From Fastidiosipila sanguinis (GTDB lineage Bacteria > Bacillota > Clostridia > Saccharofermentanales > Fastidiosipilaceae), in assembly GCF_002998295.1 (NCBI RefSeq), contig NZ_CP027226.1, positions 1,604,001 through 1,668,000 on the forward strand: a stretch of 64,000 nucleotides of DNA. The letters are read 5' to 3'. The position numbers and the translations under genes were made by a program. Shown piece by piece: positions 30,672-39,057 of this stretch; positions within the stretch are counted from its first letter, which is position 1, and every line of letters begins with the position of its first letter. The notes below the pieces were generated by a model. The model did not search any database. It was not told where the DNA came from and saw only the letters and a program-made list of their open reading frames with translations.

Positions 30672-31825
30672 AAGATAAATTCAATCTAGAAAATAAAATT
30701 ACCCTGAAATCAGTATTAAAAATAGTTCCTGCCGTTGCTTTAGTAGTGGTAGTATCTGGCTCAATTTTAGTAAATTCAGGACGTAAAGTAGAAGCAGAAA
30801 CAGAAAAAGCTCCAGAATTAAATCTTACAGAAGAGATTACAAAAGAAGCTATTAACCTCATGGCAGATATCGATGATATTACAGAAAATGGTATAAATCG
30901 TGGTGGTTTAGATTCAGAGCTTAATGATAAAAAATCTAAGATTAAACTAAAAGAGGTTAAACTTGCTGATAAAGTTTTAGAGAAGGTTAATCTTGATGAT
31001 AAAGAAAATGCCGATAACACTAACGAAGATGATGTTAAAGCAGTTGAAGAAGCAAATGATTCAAATGAGGATACAGCTAACACAACTGTAGCAAGTACAA
31101 GCAGTACTCAAAGCACAACAACTGCTACAACAGCAGCTAGAACTATAACAGTAGCATCTGGTGAAGGTTGGTGGCACGTAGGTAATCGTTCAGGAGTAGA
31201 CTATAGATACCTCGCAGTATTTAACGGCAAAAGCTGGAACGACAGTTTATATACAGGACAAGTTCTAAAAGTTCCTACAGCAGATGAGTTGGCAAATATT
31301 AAGTTACCAGTAGAAACTACTGCACCAACAACTGCTGCAACTCAAGCTCCTACACCAACTACCCAAGCACCTACAACAACTCAAGCGCCTACAACAACTC
31401 AAGCACCTGCACCAACTACCCAAGCAACTGAAGCACCAAGTAATAATTACTATGGCCCAGGAAACCTAAATCTCTCTGGCTATATTGGTGGTGTTGCTCA
31501 ACCAGGTTCAGGCTACTATGGTGCAGGTTGGTGTACTTGGTATGCTTATAATGCAAGATATGCAATTGGCAGACCGTTACCAACATATCTAGGTGCAGCA
31601 GATTCATGGCCTTACAGAGCAGCAGCTGCTGGTTATGTAGTTAATAATACCCCAGCAGTAGGGGCAGTTATTTATATGGGTAATATGCATGTAGCCTTTG
31701 TTGAAGCTGTTTATGGAGATGGTAGTATTTTGATTTCTGAAGGTGGCTGGAACTATACAGCTTTTGGCTACAACAAGAGAGTTATATCTGCAGGTTCAAC
31801 AGGATATTATTCATACATACACTAA
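30665..31825 (+). CDS. secreted LysM-CHAP domain cell-wall hydrolase
   Basis: 386 residues. An N-terminal signal-type segment (~16-38, SVLKIVPAVALVVVVSGSIL) precedes a charged region (~40-145). A LysM-like module follows at ~160-205 (ITVASGEGWWHVGNRSGVDY...GQVLKVP). A Thr/Pro/Ala/Gln linker of TQAPTT-type repeats spans ~215-255. A CHAP amidase/endopeptidase domain is at ~275-386, with catalytic Cys in GAGWCTWYAYNARYAIG, His in GNMHVAFVEAV and SEGGWN near the end. It would cleave peptidoglycan cross-bridges or the stem amide outside the cell. A strong promoter and structured leader precede it. The reading frame start is unusual: no ribosome site at the ATG. Confidence 0.9.
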   Translation: MLKDKFNLENKITLKSVLKIVPAVALVVVVSGSILVNSGRKVEAETEKAPELNLTEEITKEAINLMADIDDITENGINRGGLDSELNDKKSKIKLKEVKLADKVLEKVNLDDKENADNTNEDDVKAVEEANDSNEDTANTTVASTSSTQSTTTATTAARTITVASGEGWWHVGNRSGVDYRYLAVFNGKSWNDSLYTGQVLKVPTADELANIKLPVETTAPTTAATQAPTPTTQAPTTTQAPTTTQAPAPTTQATEAPSNNYYGPGNLNLSGYIGGVAQPGSGYYGAGWCTWYAYNARYAIGRPLPTYLGAADSWPYRAAAAGYVVNNTPAVGAVIYMGNMHVAFVEAVYGDGSILISEGGWNYTAFGYNKRVISAGSTGYYSYIH

Positions 31826-31916
31826 TATAGTGAGAGCTATATTTTAAAGATATTCTATTCATGAATAATAAGATATTGCTCACAACATAACAGAAATTAT
31901 TTTAGAACTTAGTATT

Positions 31917-32843
31917 ATGTATATAGTTTTTGACTTAGAATGGAATATTGCTAATCCATATAAGAAAAATAAATTGAATAATGCCATGATCCCAAATGAA
32001 GAAATTATTGAAATTGGAGCATGGCGATTAGATGAACATTTAAATATTTTAGATAGTTTTTCTACAAATGTTAAAGCAAACTTCTTTGATGAACTGCACA
32101 AACATGTTGCAAAGGTTACTCAAAGAGATAAAGCAAGTCTTAAAACAGGTCTCAATTTCCCTGAGGCCTTTTTGCATTTCACGGAATGGTCCAAGCAAGA
32201 CGGTGAACCTATTCTTTTTTGCACCTGGAGCAATAATGATGTCAGACCATGGATTTCTAATTTAGAAGCATATAATTTGCAATGGCCATTGGGTATGCGT
32301 TTTTTTGATGCGCAGAGATTCTTTAGTCTAGCAAAAGATGATAGAAACACTCAAAATAGTGTGGCTACTGCTCTTGAATTTTTAGAAATAGAGCCAGAAA
32401 AGGACTTGCACAAGGCGCTTAATGATGCCTGGTATACAGCGATTATCTTCCAAAGAACAATTAGACATCTACAAAAAGAGAATAAGATTAGTTCTGACCC
32501 AAACGAACTTTTTGCCGAGCTCTATAAATATTCCTATGATATTAATTTAAATTACAGGGATAAACTTGTATTCGATGATATTAGTAAGTCTTCAGATCTG
32601 ATAAAAATTGCAAAAAATACGGATTGGCTATGTCCAGCCTGCAAAACTAAACTTAAATTTACAAAGAATTGGAAGCCGGCAAAACGTGGTTTGCACTTAA
32701 ATAACAGTACCGTATGCCCAGAGCATGGCACAGTCTTGGTAAATCTAATGTGTTTCAGAAATAAGCAACAACGAGAGCTTAATCTGCCTTTCCACGTCAA
32801 AGCGGATGTAAAAATTGACTGGATGGTTCATAGTTTGAAGTAG
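31917..32843 (+). CDS. DEDDh-type 3'-5' exonuclease with a C-terminal zinc ribbon
   Basis: 308 residues. Exonuclease motif I YIVFDLEWN is at residues 2-10 and carries Asp and Glu; a second Glu in EIIEIGAWRLDE lies at ~37. Motif II Asp lies in CTWSNNDVRPW near residue 108, and motif III reads HKALNDAWYTA near 162. Residues ~228-275 hold two CxxC-type pairs (CPACKTKLKF and, later, VCPEHG) typical of a zinc ribbon. Relatives are RNase T/KapD/ERI-like nucleases; substrate unknown. The ribosome site is weak. It sits alone between the CHAP gene and the ctsR operon. Confidence 0.8.
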   Translation: MYIVFDLEWNIANPYKKNKLNNAMIPNEEIIEIGAWRLDEHLNILDSFSTNVKANFFDELHKHVAKVTQRDKASLKTGLNFPEAFLHFTEWSKQDGEPILFCTWSNNDVRPWISNLEAYNLQWPLGMRFFDAQRFFSLAKDDRNTQNSVATALEFLEIEPEKDLHKALNDAWYTAIIFQRTIRHLQKENKISSDPNELFAELYKYSYDINLNYRDKLVFDDISKSSDLIKIAKNTDWLCPACKTKLKFTKNWKPAKRGLHLNNSTVCPEHGTVLVNLMCFRNKQQRELNLPFHVKADVKIDWMVHSLK

Positions 32844-32911
32844 GCAGATTTGATATTGAGATGAGTAAAGAGCAGCGTAAATGTTGCTCTTTTTATTTTT
32901 TAAAAAATAAA

Positions 32912-32982
32912 TGTCAAAGAATGTCAAAAAGTTCTTGACAAGATTTTTCAAGCTAGTATAATGAATGTCAAACAAGGTCAAA
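32912..32982 (+). promoter_or_regulatory. ctsR-clpC promoter flanked by two CtsR operators
   Basis: A perfect -35 TTGACA (32935-32940) and -10 TATAAT (32957-32962) with a 16-base spacer. Two heptad direct repeats match the CtsR consensus RGTCAAANANRGTCAAA: TGTCAAA-GAA-TGTCAAA at 32912-32928 and TGTCAAA-CAA-GGTCAAA at 32966-32982. They bracket the promoter, so CtsR would block polymerase from both sides at normal temperature. Confidence 0.92.
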
Positions 32983-33084
32983 AGATACAAACAAGGCTCC
33001 GTTAAATGAACTATAATAGTTTTATAAACAAATAAACAAACAGTCAAATAAACAGACAAACACTAACAGTACAAGGAGGAAGAG

Positions 33085-33558
33085 ATGGCAAAGATAAGTG
33101 ACATAGTTGAAGCGATGATAAAGGAAATAATAGATGCAAATAATGGATTCGCAGAAATTACTCGTGGAGAATTAGCGAGACAAGCAAATTGCGTCCCTTC
33201 TCAAGTAACTTACGTTTTATCTACAAGATTTACCAGTAGTAACGGGTACAGAGTTGAGAGTAGAAGAGGCGGCGGAGGTTCTATACGAATTTACAAGATA
33301 GATACCAACCATAATAAAGCAGGATACATAATGCACGCTGTTAATTCTTTAGGTAATGCTTTGACCCAGAAACAAGCGGATATATTCATTAGGAATTTTT
33401 ACGATTATGACGTTATGGATGCGGATACAGCGAGACTATTTATGGCGGCAACATCAGATAGCAGTCTTGATGGATTAGATGGAGTCTTAAGAGATACAGT
33501 ACGAATGAAAATACTAAAAAATATGCTGGTGGAGTTGTTGGTGAATCTTGATGACTGA
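33085..33558 (+). CDS. ctsR: CtsR family transcriptional repressor of stress genes
   Basis: 157 residues, AGGAGG ribosome site. The winged helix-turn-helix (ELARQANCVPSQVTYVLSTRF, residues ~27-47) is followed by the glycine-rich wing VESRRGGGGSIRIYKI, which senses heat in this family. CtsR represses clp genes by binding tandem heptads; two such sites flank its own promoter. It lies 146 bases upstream of clpC. The mcsA and mcsB genes usually found between them are absent, so the arginine-kinase branch of control may be missing or encoded elsewhere. Confidence 0.96.
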   Translation: MAKISDIVEAMIKEIIDANNGFAEITRGELARQANCVPSQVTYVLSTRFTSSNGYRVESRRGGGGSIRIYKIDTNHNKAGYIMHAVNSLGNALTQKQADIFIRNFYDYDVMDADTARLFMAATSDSSLDGLDGVLRDTVRMKILKNMLVELLVNLDD

Positions 33559-33704
33559 TGGGCTTGAGTTTGAATTAATTAGAGTTTAGATAAACAATCT
33601 CAACAAACTTTAACAAATAATAAGAAAGACAACAAACACGAACCCAATAAACAAACCAAAAAAACAAACAAAAACACTAACGCAAACAAAAAGGAGGAAC
33701 GCTT

Positions 33705-36362
33705 ATGATATTGAGATATACAGATAGAACAGCAAAAGTGTTGTCTAAAGCTTATGAAACGGCTTTGACATACTCACAAGATTATATAAGCACAGAACAC
33801 ATCATTGCAGGTGTTCTTGCAGAAGGAGAGGGTAAGGCCCAAAACGCTTTAAATGCTCAAGGAATTACTGCAGAGAATTTCGCCGAAGCTTTGAACAGAG
33901 TTAATGGCAAAGAAGCAAAAAATATAGAGATTACCAATCCAGAAGATGTAGAAGCTGCAATTCAGATGATGACCCCAAGAACCAAGAGAGTCATAGAGCT
34001 GGCAGTTAACGAGGCTAATAGAAATAACTCTAAATCTGTTGAGCCAGAACACCTTATGGGTGCGATTTTAAGAGAGGCAGAGAGTGTTGGCTATAGAATG
34101 CTAACTAGTATGGGAGTAGATCCTAGAATGCTCTACTTTAGCCTATATGCAGATAGCTTCACTAGTACAACAATCACTCAAGATGCAGATGGTAACATTC
34201 GTAAACAGAGTTTTACGAGTAACCCTAGAGCAGGTTTAGGAAATAGACAGGAATCCAACTCTAATCCTCAAGAACAATCTGATACCCCAACTCTAGACCA
34301 GTATGGTTATGATCTAACACAAGCTTCCAGAGAAGGAAGAATTGACCCTATCATTGGACGTGATGAAGAGATCAATAGAGTTATGCAAATATTGGTTAGA
34401 CGTAACAAGAACAACCCAGTCCTAGTCGGTGAGGCAGGTGTCGGTAAGACAGCTATAGCAGAAGGTTTAGCCAACATGATTGTCGCAGGTGACATGCCTG
34501 AAGCCCTCAAGGATAAGAGAATTATTTCTATAGATATTACTAGTCTTTTGGCAGGTGCTAAATATAGAGGTGAATTTGAGGAGCGTTTTGAGAATGTAAT
34601 CAAAGAAGCTACGGCTGCAGGAAATATTATTCTGTTCATTGATGAGCTACACACAATTGTAGGTGCAGGTGCTGGTGAAGGTACTTTGGACGCATCAAAT
34701 ATCATGAAACCAATGCTCGCTCGTGGTGAATTACAAATTATTGGTGCTACAACTATTGATGAGTATAGAAAAGTTATAGAGAAGGATAAAGCTCTAGAGC
34801 GTAGGTTCCAAGCTGTTACAGTCGATGAGCCAAGTCCAGAAGAGACCTACCAAATTATAGAAGGTATCAAGGATAAATACGAAGCTCACCACGGTGTAAA
34901 AATTACCGATGAAGCGATCAAAGCTTCTATAGATCTATCTACCAGATATATTACGGATAGATTTTTGCCGGACAAAGCAATTGACCTAATTGATGAGGGT
35001 AGCTCTAAGATACGTTTGAATAACTTTGTAGAACCTACAGAGGTTAAAGATATTGAACAACGCTTGCAAGAGATTGAAGCTCAAAAAGAAGAAGCTGCAA
35101 AATTAGAAGACTATGAGAATGCGGCTAAACTTCGTAGCGAAGAATTGAAATTAGAAGAAGAACTTAATGCAATGCGTGCTAAATGGAAAAAATCTGTCGA
35201 TACTGAGCACAATATTTTGACCGAAGAGGACATTGCAGAAGTTGTAGCGGACTGGACAGGTATACCAGTTAGCAAGATCAACGAATCTGACCAAGAGAGA
35301 TTGAGAAATCTAGAACAAGATCTTGAGAAAAGAGTAATTGGACAGAATGAAGCAGTTGAGAGTGTTTCTAGAGCGATTAAACGTGGTCGTTTAGGACTAA
35401 AAGACCCTTCAAGACCGACAGGATCCTTTATCTTCTTGGGTACAACTGGTGTAGGTAAGACAGAATTAGCCAAGGCCCTCGCTATCGAGATGTTTGGTGA
35501 AGAGAAGGCTATGGTAAGGTTCGATATGTCAGAATACATGGAGAAATTCGACGTGAATAAATTCATCGGATCTCCTCCAGGCTACGTAGGTTACGAAGAG
35601 AGTGGACAATTAACTGAAGCAGTTAGAAGACGTCCATACAGTGTAGTTCTATTCGATGAGATTGAGAAAGCTCACCCAGATGTACTTAATATCCTTCTAC
35701 AAGTTCTAGAGGACGGTAGATTGACAGATGGACAGGGTAGAACAGTAGACTTCCGTAACACTATAATAATCATGACATCTAACATTGGTGCTAGATTGCT
35801 AACAACAGCTCAAGGTCGAGAAATTGGTTTTGGCAGCACAAGTCAGGCAGTTATTTCAGGCGAAGAGGATATTGATAGCAACTTATATGGTGGTAGATCT
35901 TATTCAGAGGCTAAAGAATTAGTCATGAAAGAATTAAAAGACACATTGTCACCAGAATTTATTAATAGGATTGATGAGATTATCTTCTTCCGTATGTTAG
36001 GTCAAGAATCTATGGAAACTATAGCAAGAAATATGTTGAAAGACTTAATTGCTAGAGTTGAACAAGTGGGTGTACACGTAAGTGTAAGTGATGCAGCAGT
36101 TACTTACTTAGCTGAAGATGGTTACTCACCAGAATATGGTGCAAGACCTCTGAGAAGAAAAATTCAGTCTGAGGTTGAGGACAAAATTGCGGAGGCAATG
36201 CTCGATGGCATAGTTTCAGAAGGCGATACTGCATTGGTTGATGTAGAGGATGATAAGCTAGTTATTAAAGCAGCTGATAGGTCACTACAAAAAGTAAATG
36301 AAGATTCAGATACAAGCTCTGAAACTGGTGAAAGTTCAAGCGAAGAAACTAGCGAAGAATAG
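33705..36362 (+). CDS. clpC: ATP-dependent Clp protease ATP-binding subunit ClpC
   Basis: 885 residues, longer than the usual ~810. It contains an N-terminal Clp_N repeat domain (1-150). AAA module 1 has Walker A GEAGVGKTAIAEG (~242) and Walker B ILFIDELHTIVGAG (~307). A UVR/M-domain (LEDYENAAKLRSEEL, ~468) follows. AAA module 2 has GTTGVGKTELAKAL (~580) and VVLFDEIEKAHPDVLN (~650). The last ~35 residues are an acidic Ser/Thr/Glu tail. ClpC unfolds proteins for ClpP and is repressed by CtsR. The upstream spacer is almost free of T before AGGAGGAACGCTT and the ATG, giving an unstructured leader. Confidence 0.97.
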   Translation: MILRYTDRTAKVLSKAYETALTYSQDYISTEHIIAGVLAEGEGKAQNALNAQGITAENFAEALNRVNGKEAKNIEITNPEDVEAAIQMMTPRTKRVIELAVNEANRNNSKSVEPEHLMGAILREAESVGYRMLTSMGVDPRMLYFSLYADSFTSTTITQDADGNIRKQSFTSNPRAGLGNRQESNSNPQEQSDTPTLDQYGYDLTQASREGRIDPIIGRDEEINRVMQILVRRNKNNPVLVGEAGVGKTAIAEGLANMIVAGDMPEALKDKRIISIDITSLLAGAKYRGEFEERFENVIKEATAAGNIILFIDELHTIVGAGAGEGTLDASNIMKPMLARGELQIIGATTIDEYRKVIEKDKALERRFQAVTVDEPSPEETYQIIEGIKDKYEAHHGVKITDEAIKASIDLSTRYITDRFLPDKAIDLIDEGSSKIRLNNFVEPTEVKDIEQRLQEIEAQKEEAAKLEDYENAAKLRSEELKLEEELNAMRAKWKKSVDTEHNILTEEDIAEVVADWTGIPVSKINESDQERLRNLEQDLEKRVIGQNEAVESVSRAIKRGRLGLKDPSRPTGSFIFLGTTGVGKTELAKALAIEMFGEEKAMVRFDMSEYMEKFDVNKFIGSPPGYVGYEESGQLTEAVRRRPYSVVLFDEIEKAHPDVLNILLQVLEDGRLTDGQGRTVDFRNTIIIMTSNIGARLLTTAQGREIGFGSTSQAVISGEEDIDSNLYGGRSYSEAKELVMKELKDTLSPEFINRIDEIIFFRMLGQESMETIARNMLKDLIARVEQVGVHVSVSDAAVTYLAEDGYSPEYGARPLRRKIQSEVEDKIAEAMLDGIVSEGDTALVDVEDDKLVIKAADRSLQKVNEDSDTSSETGESSSEETSEE

Positions 36363-36410
36363 TGATTTCTAGTTCTTCAAATAAGTAAATTAGCTTGAAA
36401 TAGCAAAATA

Positions 36411-36486
36411 AAAAGCGAAGTTAAAAGTGATGAAAGTGGGAAACCACTTAATTCACGGATAGCTTCGCTTTTGTTTTGTTCAAATT
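36411..36486 (+). terminator. ctsR-clpC terminator
   Basis: Outer stem AAAAGCGAAG / CTTCGCTTTT encloses a second hairpin AAGTGG / CCACTT; TTTTGTTTTG follows. Confidence 0.85.
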
Positions 36487-36529
36487 TAGTCTTAAATTAG
36501 ATTGCTACAAAAAATTTCTAAAGTAAACG

Positions 36530-37234
36530 CTAAAACTTATTATTCAGCAGGAAAATTTCACAACCTAAGTAATCAACTACATTCCAATTCTCATCTTCAT
36601 TAAATTTATCTGCGAAGTAAGCTTCAGCATTGTCATAAACTTCAGCATCTAGAGGGACTTGCCTCCAAACCTCATCTTCTGAGAAAGTCTGGAAAATATA
36701 TTGAGAATTTTCAATCCCAACAAAATAAATGGCTTCAATTTTCTTAATAGTTCTATTGCCATTTTCATCTTCAACGGCTGGTGGATTGGATCTAGTCGCA
36801 TACTTTATTACCTCAATTAATCTGTCATCTAGATCAAAATCGAAAACATGCAATTTCTCAATTAAATCATTATAGTCGTAACAAATTCTGAGGGTATAAT
36901 CTTGGATATCTACGCCAAAATCTAAGGGCAAGTTTGAACTAATTTCGGATTTAAGATTGCCCTGCTCATCTCTAGAAGATTTATCTAATAATACCTCAGA
37001 GAATTTTGGTGCGTAGTAAATAAGCAACTTAGATCTTGGGTCTACATATAAGAATGGCTGGTCTAAAACATATTTACGATTGCAGTTTTGGCATTCGTAA
37101 TTTTGTAATTCCTTTAGGAAAACCTGGTTCTTTAGGTCAGGGTCCTCTTCAACGTCAACTATATCCCAGATTGGCAAATCCTCTTCGTTTAAGCAATATG
37201 GGCAGTGAATCGTCTCATAATGAAATTTCGTCAT
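36530..37234 (-). CDS. CpXC domain-containing protein
   Basis: 234 residues. The N-terminus holds two Cys pairs (CPYCLNEEDLPIWDI at ~11 and YECQNCNRKYV at ~47), the hallmark of the CpXC family, which is presumed to bind zinc. The rest is acidic with aromatic residues and no catalytic motif (ICYDYNDLIEKLHVFDFDLDD). The function of CpXC proteins is not known. It is transcribed leftwards after a Yip1-like membrane protein, whose 3' end it overlaps by 20 bases, so the two are translationally coupled and may work together. Confidence 0.8.
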   Translation of the reverse strand: MTKFHYETIHCPYCLNEEDLPIWDIVDVEEDPDLKNQVFLKELQNYECQNCNRKYVLDQPFLYVDPRSKLLIYYAPKFSEVLLDKSSRDEQGNLKSEISSNLPLDFGVDIQDYTLRICYDYNDLIEKLHVFDFDLDDRLIEVIKYATRSNPPAVEDENGNRTIKKIEAIYFVGIENSQYIFQTFSEDEVWRQVPLDAEVYDNAEAYFADKFNEDENWNVVDYLGCEIFLLNNKF

Positions 37235-38267
37235 ATATACTCCTTTGGACTTTAATATTAGGCTTAGTTTGGTTTTCGTTTTTACCTGGTTGTACAGAGA
37301 AATTAGCTACATTTGGCAGAATGAAATTAATGCCTAAGCTCATAATAATAGCCATTATAATGGCTATTATCATGGTATTGCCAATTAAGCTATCTGTGGT
37401 AAAACTAGTCCATGCTCTAATACTAAATATATCTACTAACAATCTAAGATTTGCAGCAAAAACAATTATAATCAAACCTTGAATTCCTGTACCGTTTATT
37501 AGTGCTAGAGATATAAAATAAATTATGGATGAGTAATATATTCCTGGCAAGAATACTTTCCAGAGATCGTTAAAGTTAAAATTCTGATTGCTGATTAATT
37601 TGAGAATGATCCAAGCAATAACGACTCGCAAAGCATCTAAGATGATTGAGAAAATAAAGGCACGGATAAATATACTCATACCTAATTTTGCAAAACCATT
37701 ATACCTGTTAGTCGTATCCTGTAAAATTATTAAATTAGATAAGTTACTGTTTTTTACAAATAAATAAATATTAAAAGCAAATAAAAGAGCTTGTATAAAT
37801 ACAGCTACAAAAAGTTGCCAAAGTCTTGCTGTTTTGGAATCACTAATTACAGTTGTTGGAGAAGTGAAGAGGTTTTTGAAAAAACTAAAAAATTGCAAAA
37901 ATGAAAATTGTTTCTTGTCCCCAGAACTGTCTCCGTTATTAAATATTTTGGATTTTTTATTGGCAGTTTTTTTCTTTCTATTGGCATGCTCTTCCTTGCT
38001 TTCTTGGAAAGCACTATATTTATTTCGATTGAATCTACTATTTTGGGATTTTTCTCCCGGCTCCGACTTCGAGCTTGAAGTGTAAGGGCCACTAGAGTTA
38101 TCAGCCTCGTTAGAATTACTAGCAGATTTATTTGTAGAGTTATTAGCAGAAGAGCTTTGAGTGCTTCCTGTTTCACTTTGTTGCTCATTATTTTTGCGAG
38201 CATAGCGACAGTTGCATCTCTCATCATTTTCTAGTTTTTTGCCACAATAAAAACAATATCTTCCCAT
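37215..38267 (-). CDS. zinc-ribbon and Yip1-like membrane protein
   Basis: 350 residues. A zinc ribbon sits at residues 4-20 (YCFYCGKKLENDERCNCRY), followed by a Ser/Asn/Lys-rich linker to ~130. About five hydrophobic segments make up the Yip1-like part (~170-330). The last helix contains the repetitive IIAIIMAIIM, encoded by a perfect 26-bp DNA palindrome. Yip1-like membrane proteins in Bacillota are uncharacterised. It overlaps the CpXC gene downstream. AAAGGG precedes the ATG. Confidence 0.75.
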   Translation of the reverse strand: MGRYCFYCGKKLENDERCNCRYARKNNEQQSETGSTQSSSANNSTNKSASNSNEADNSSGPYTSSSKSEPGEKSQNSRFNRNKYSAFQESKEEHANRKKKTANKKSKIFNNGDSSGDKKQFSFLQFFSFFKNLFTSPTTVISDSKTARLWQLFVAVFIQALLFAFNIYLFVKNSNLSNLIILQDTTNRYNGFAKLGMSIFIRAFIFSIILDALRVVIAWIILKLISNQNFNFNDLWKVFLPGIYYSSIIYFISLALINGTGIQGLIIIVFAANLRLLVDIFSIRAWTSFTTDSLIGNTMIIAIIMAIIMSLGINFILPNVANFSVQPGKNENQTKPNIKVQRSIYDEISL

Positions 38268-38374
38268 TAATCTACCCTTTTGACATATTTTAGCTATTTA
38301 AATTATAGCTATAAACACGTGCCTAAAAGTTAGAGCTTTCAATCGAAAGAGTAAACATTTTCTGAACAATAAAA

Positions 38375-39004
38375 CTATTCTTCCTCGATATCTTCAATGT
38401 TTGTCAATTCTTTTATCGTGTCATGGTGCTTCCACTCTGCCATTTTCTCTAATAACTTTCTTGGGTCACTATCAACTACGTAAAGATCTGAAGTTTTTGT
38501 ATCAACAAACCCTTCTTTTTGCAACCCGTGAATGAGCTCCAAAAGATTGTCATAGTAGCCATCAATATTTAGAATCCCTATAGGCTTCTCATGTATGAGT
38601 AACTGACTCCAGGACAAAGCTTCGAAAAATTCTTCCATGGTGCCAATTCCACCAGGTAGCATGACAATCCCTTCTGCAAGATTTAGGAGCAAATTTTTTC
38701 TTTCGGACATGGTTTTGACAACTCTCAAGTCGTCCAAATCCTTATTAACCCACTCTAACTCAATCATGAAGTCTGGAATGATACCTGTTGCGGTTCCACC
38801 ATTTTCAATAACTGTGCTAGAAACTTTACCCATTAGGCCTTTGTCTCCTCCACCATATACGAGGTGAATTCCTTCTTCAGCAAATAGTTTTCCTAGAGCT
38901 TCTGCAGTTTCCAAATATATTGGTTTCAAGCCACTTGAAGCCCCACAATATACTGTTAAAGCAGGCAATTTATCTTTGAGTTTTAGGTTTTTATCTTTTG
39001 ACAT
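38375..39004 (-). CDS. LOG family (TIGR00730) nucleoside 5'-monophosphate phosphoribohydrolase
   Basis: 209 residues from the ATG; AGGAG lies 13 bases upstream, and a TTG four codons earlier is an alternative start. The Rossmann-like fold begins LTVYCGASSGLKPIYLETAE. The family signature MLPGGIGTMEEFFEALSW is near residue 107. LOG enzymes release the base from (cytokinin-type) nucleoside monophosphates; in bacteria the real substrate may be a purine nucleotide. The gene follows the large Thr-rich zinc-ribbon gene in the same direction, 53 bases after it. Confidence 0.88.
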   Translation of the reverse strand: MSKDKNLKLKDKLPALTVYCGASSGLKPIYLETAEALGKLFAEEGIHLVYGGGDKGLMGKVSSTVIENGGTATGIIPDFMIELEWVNKDLDDLRVVKTMSERKNLLLNLAEGIVMLPGGIGTMEEFFEALSWSQLLIHEKPIGILNIDGYYDNLLELIHGLQKEGFVDTKTSDLYVVDSDPRKLLEKMAEWKHHDTIKELTNIEDIEEE

Positions 39005-39057
39005 GAAATTAATCAAGCTCCTATCTAATTAAAATTAATGCTTATCGTTCTATTATA

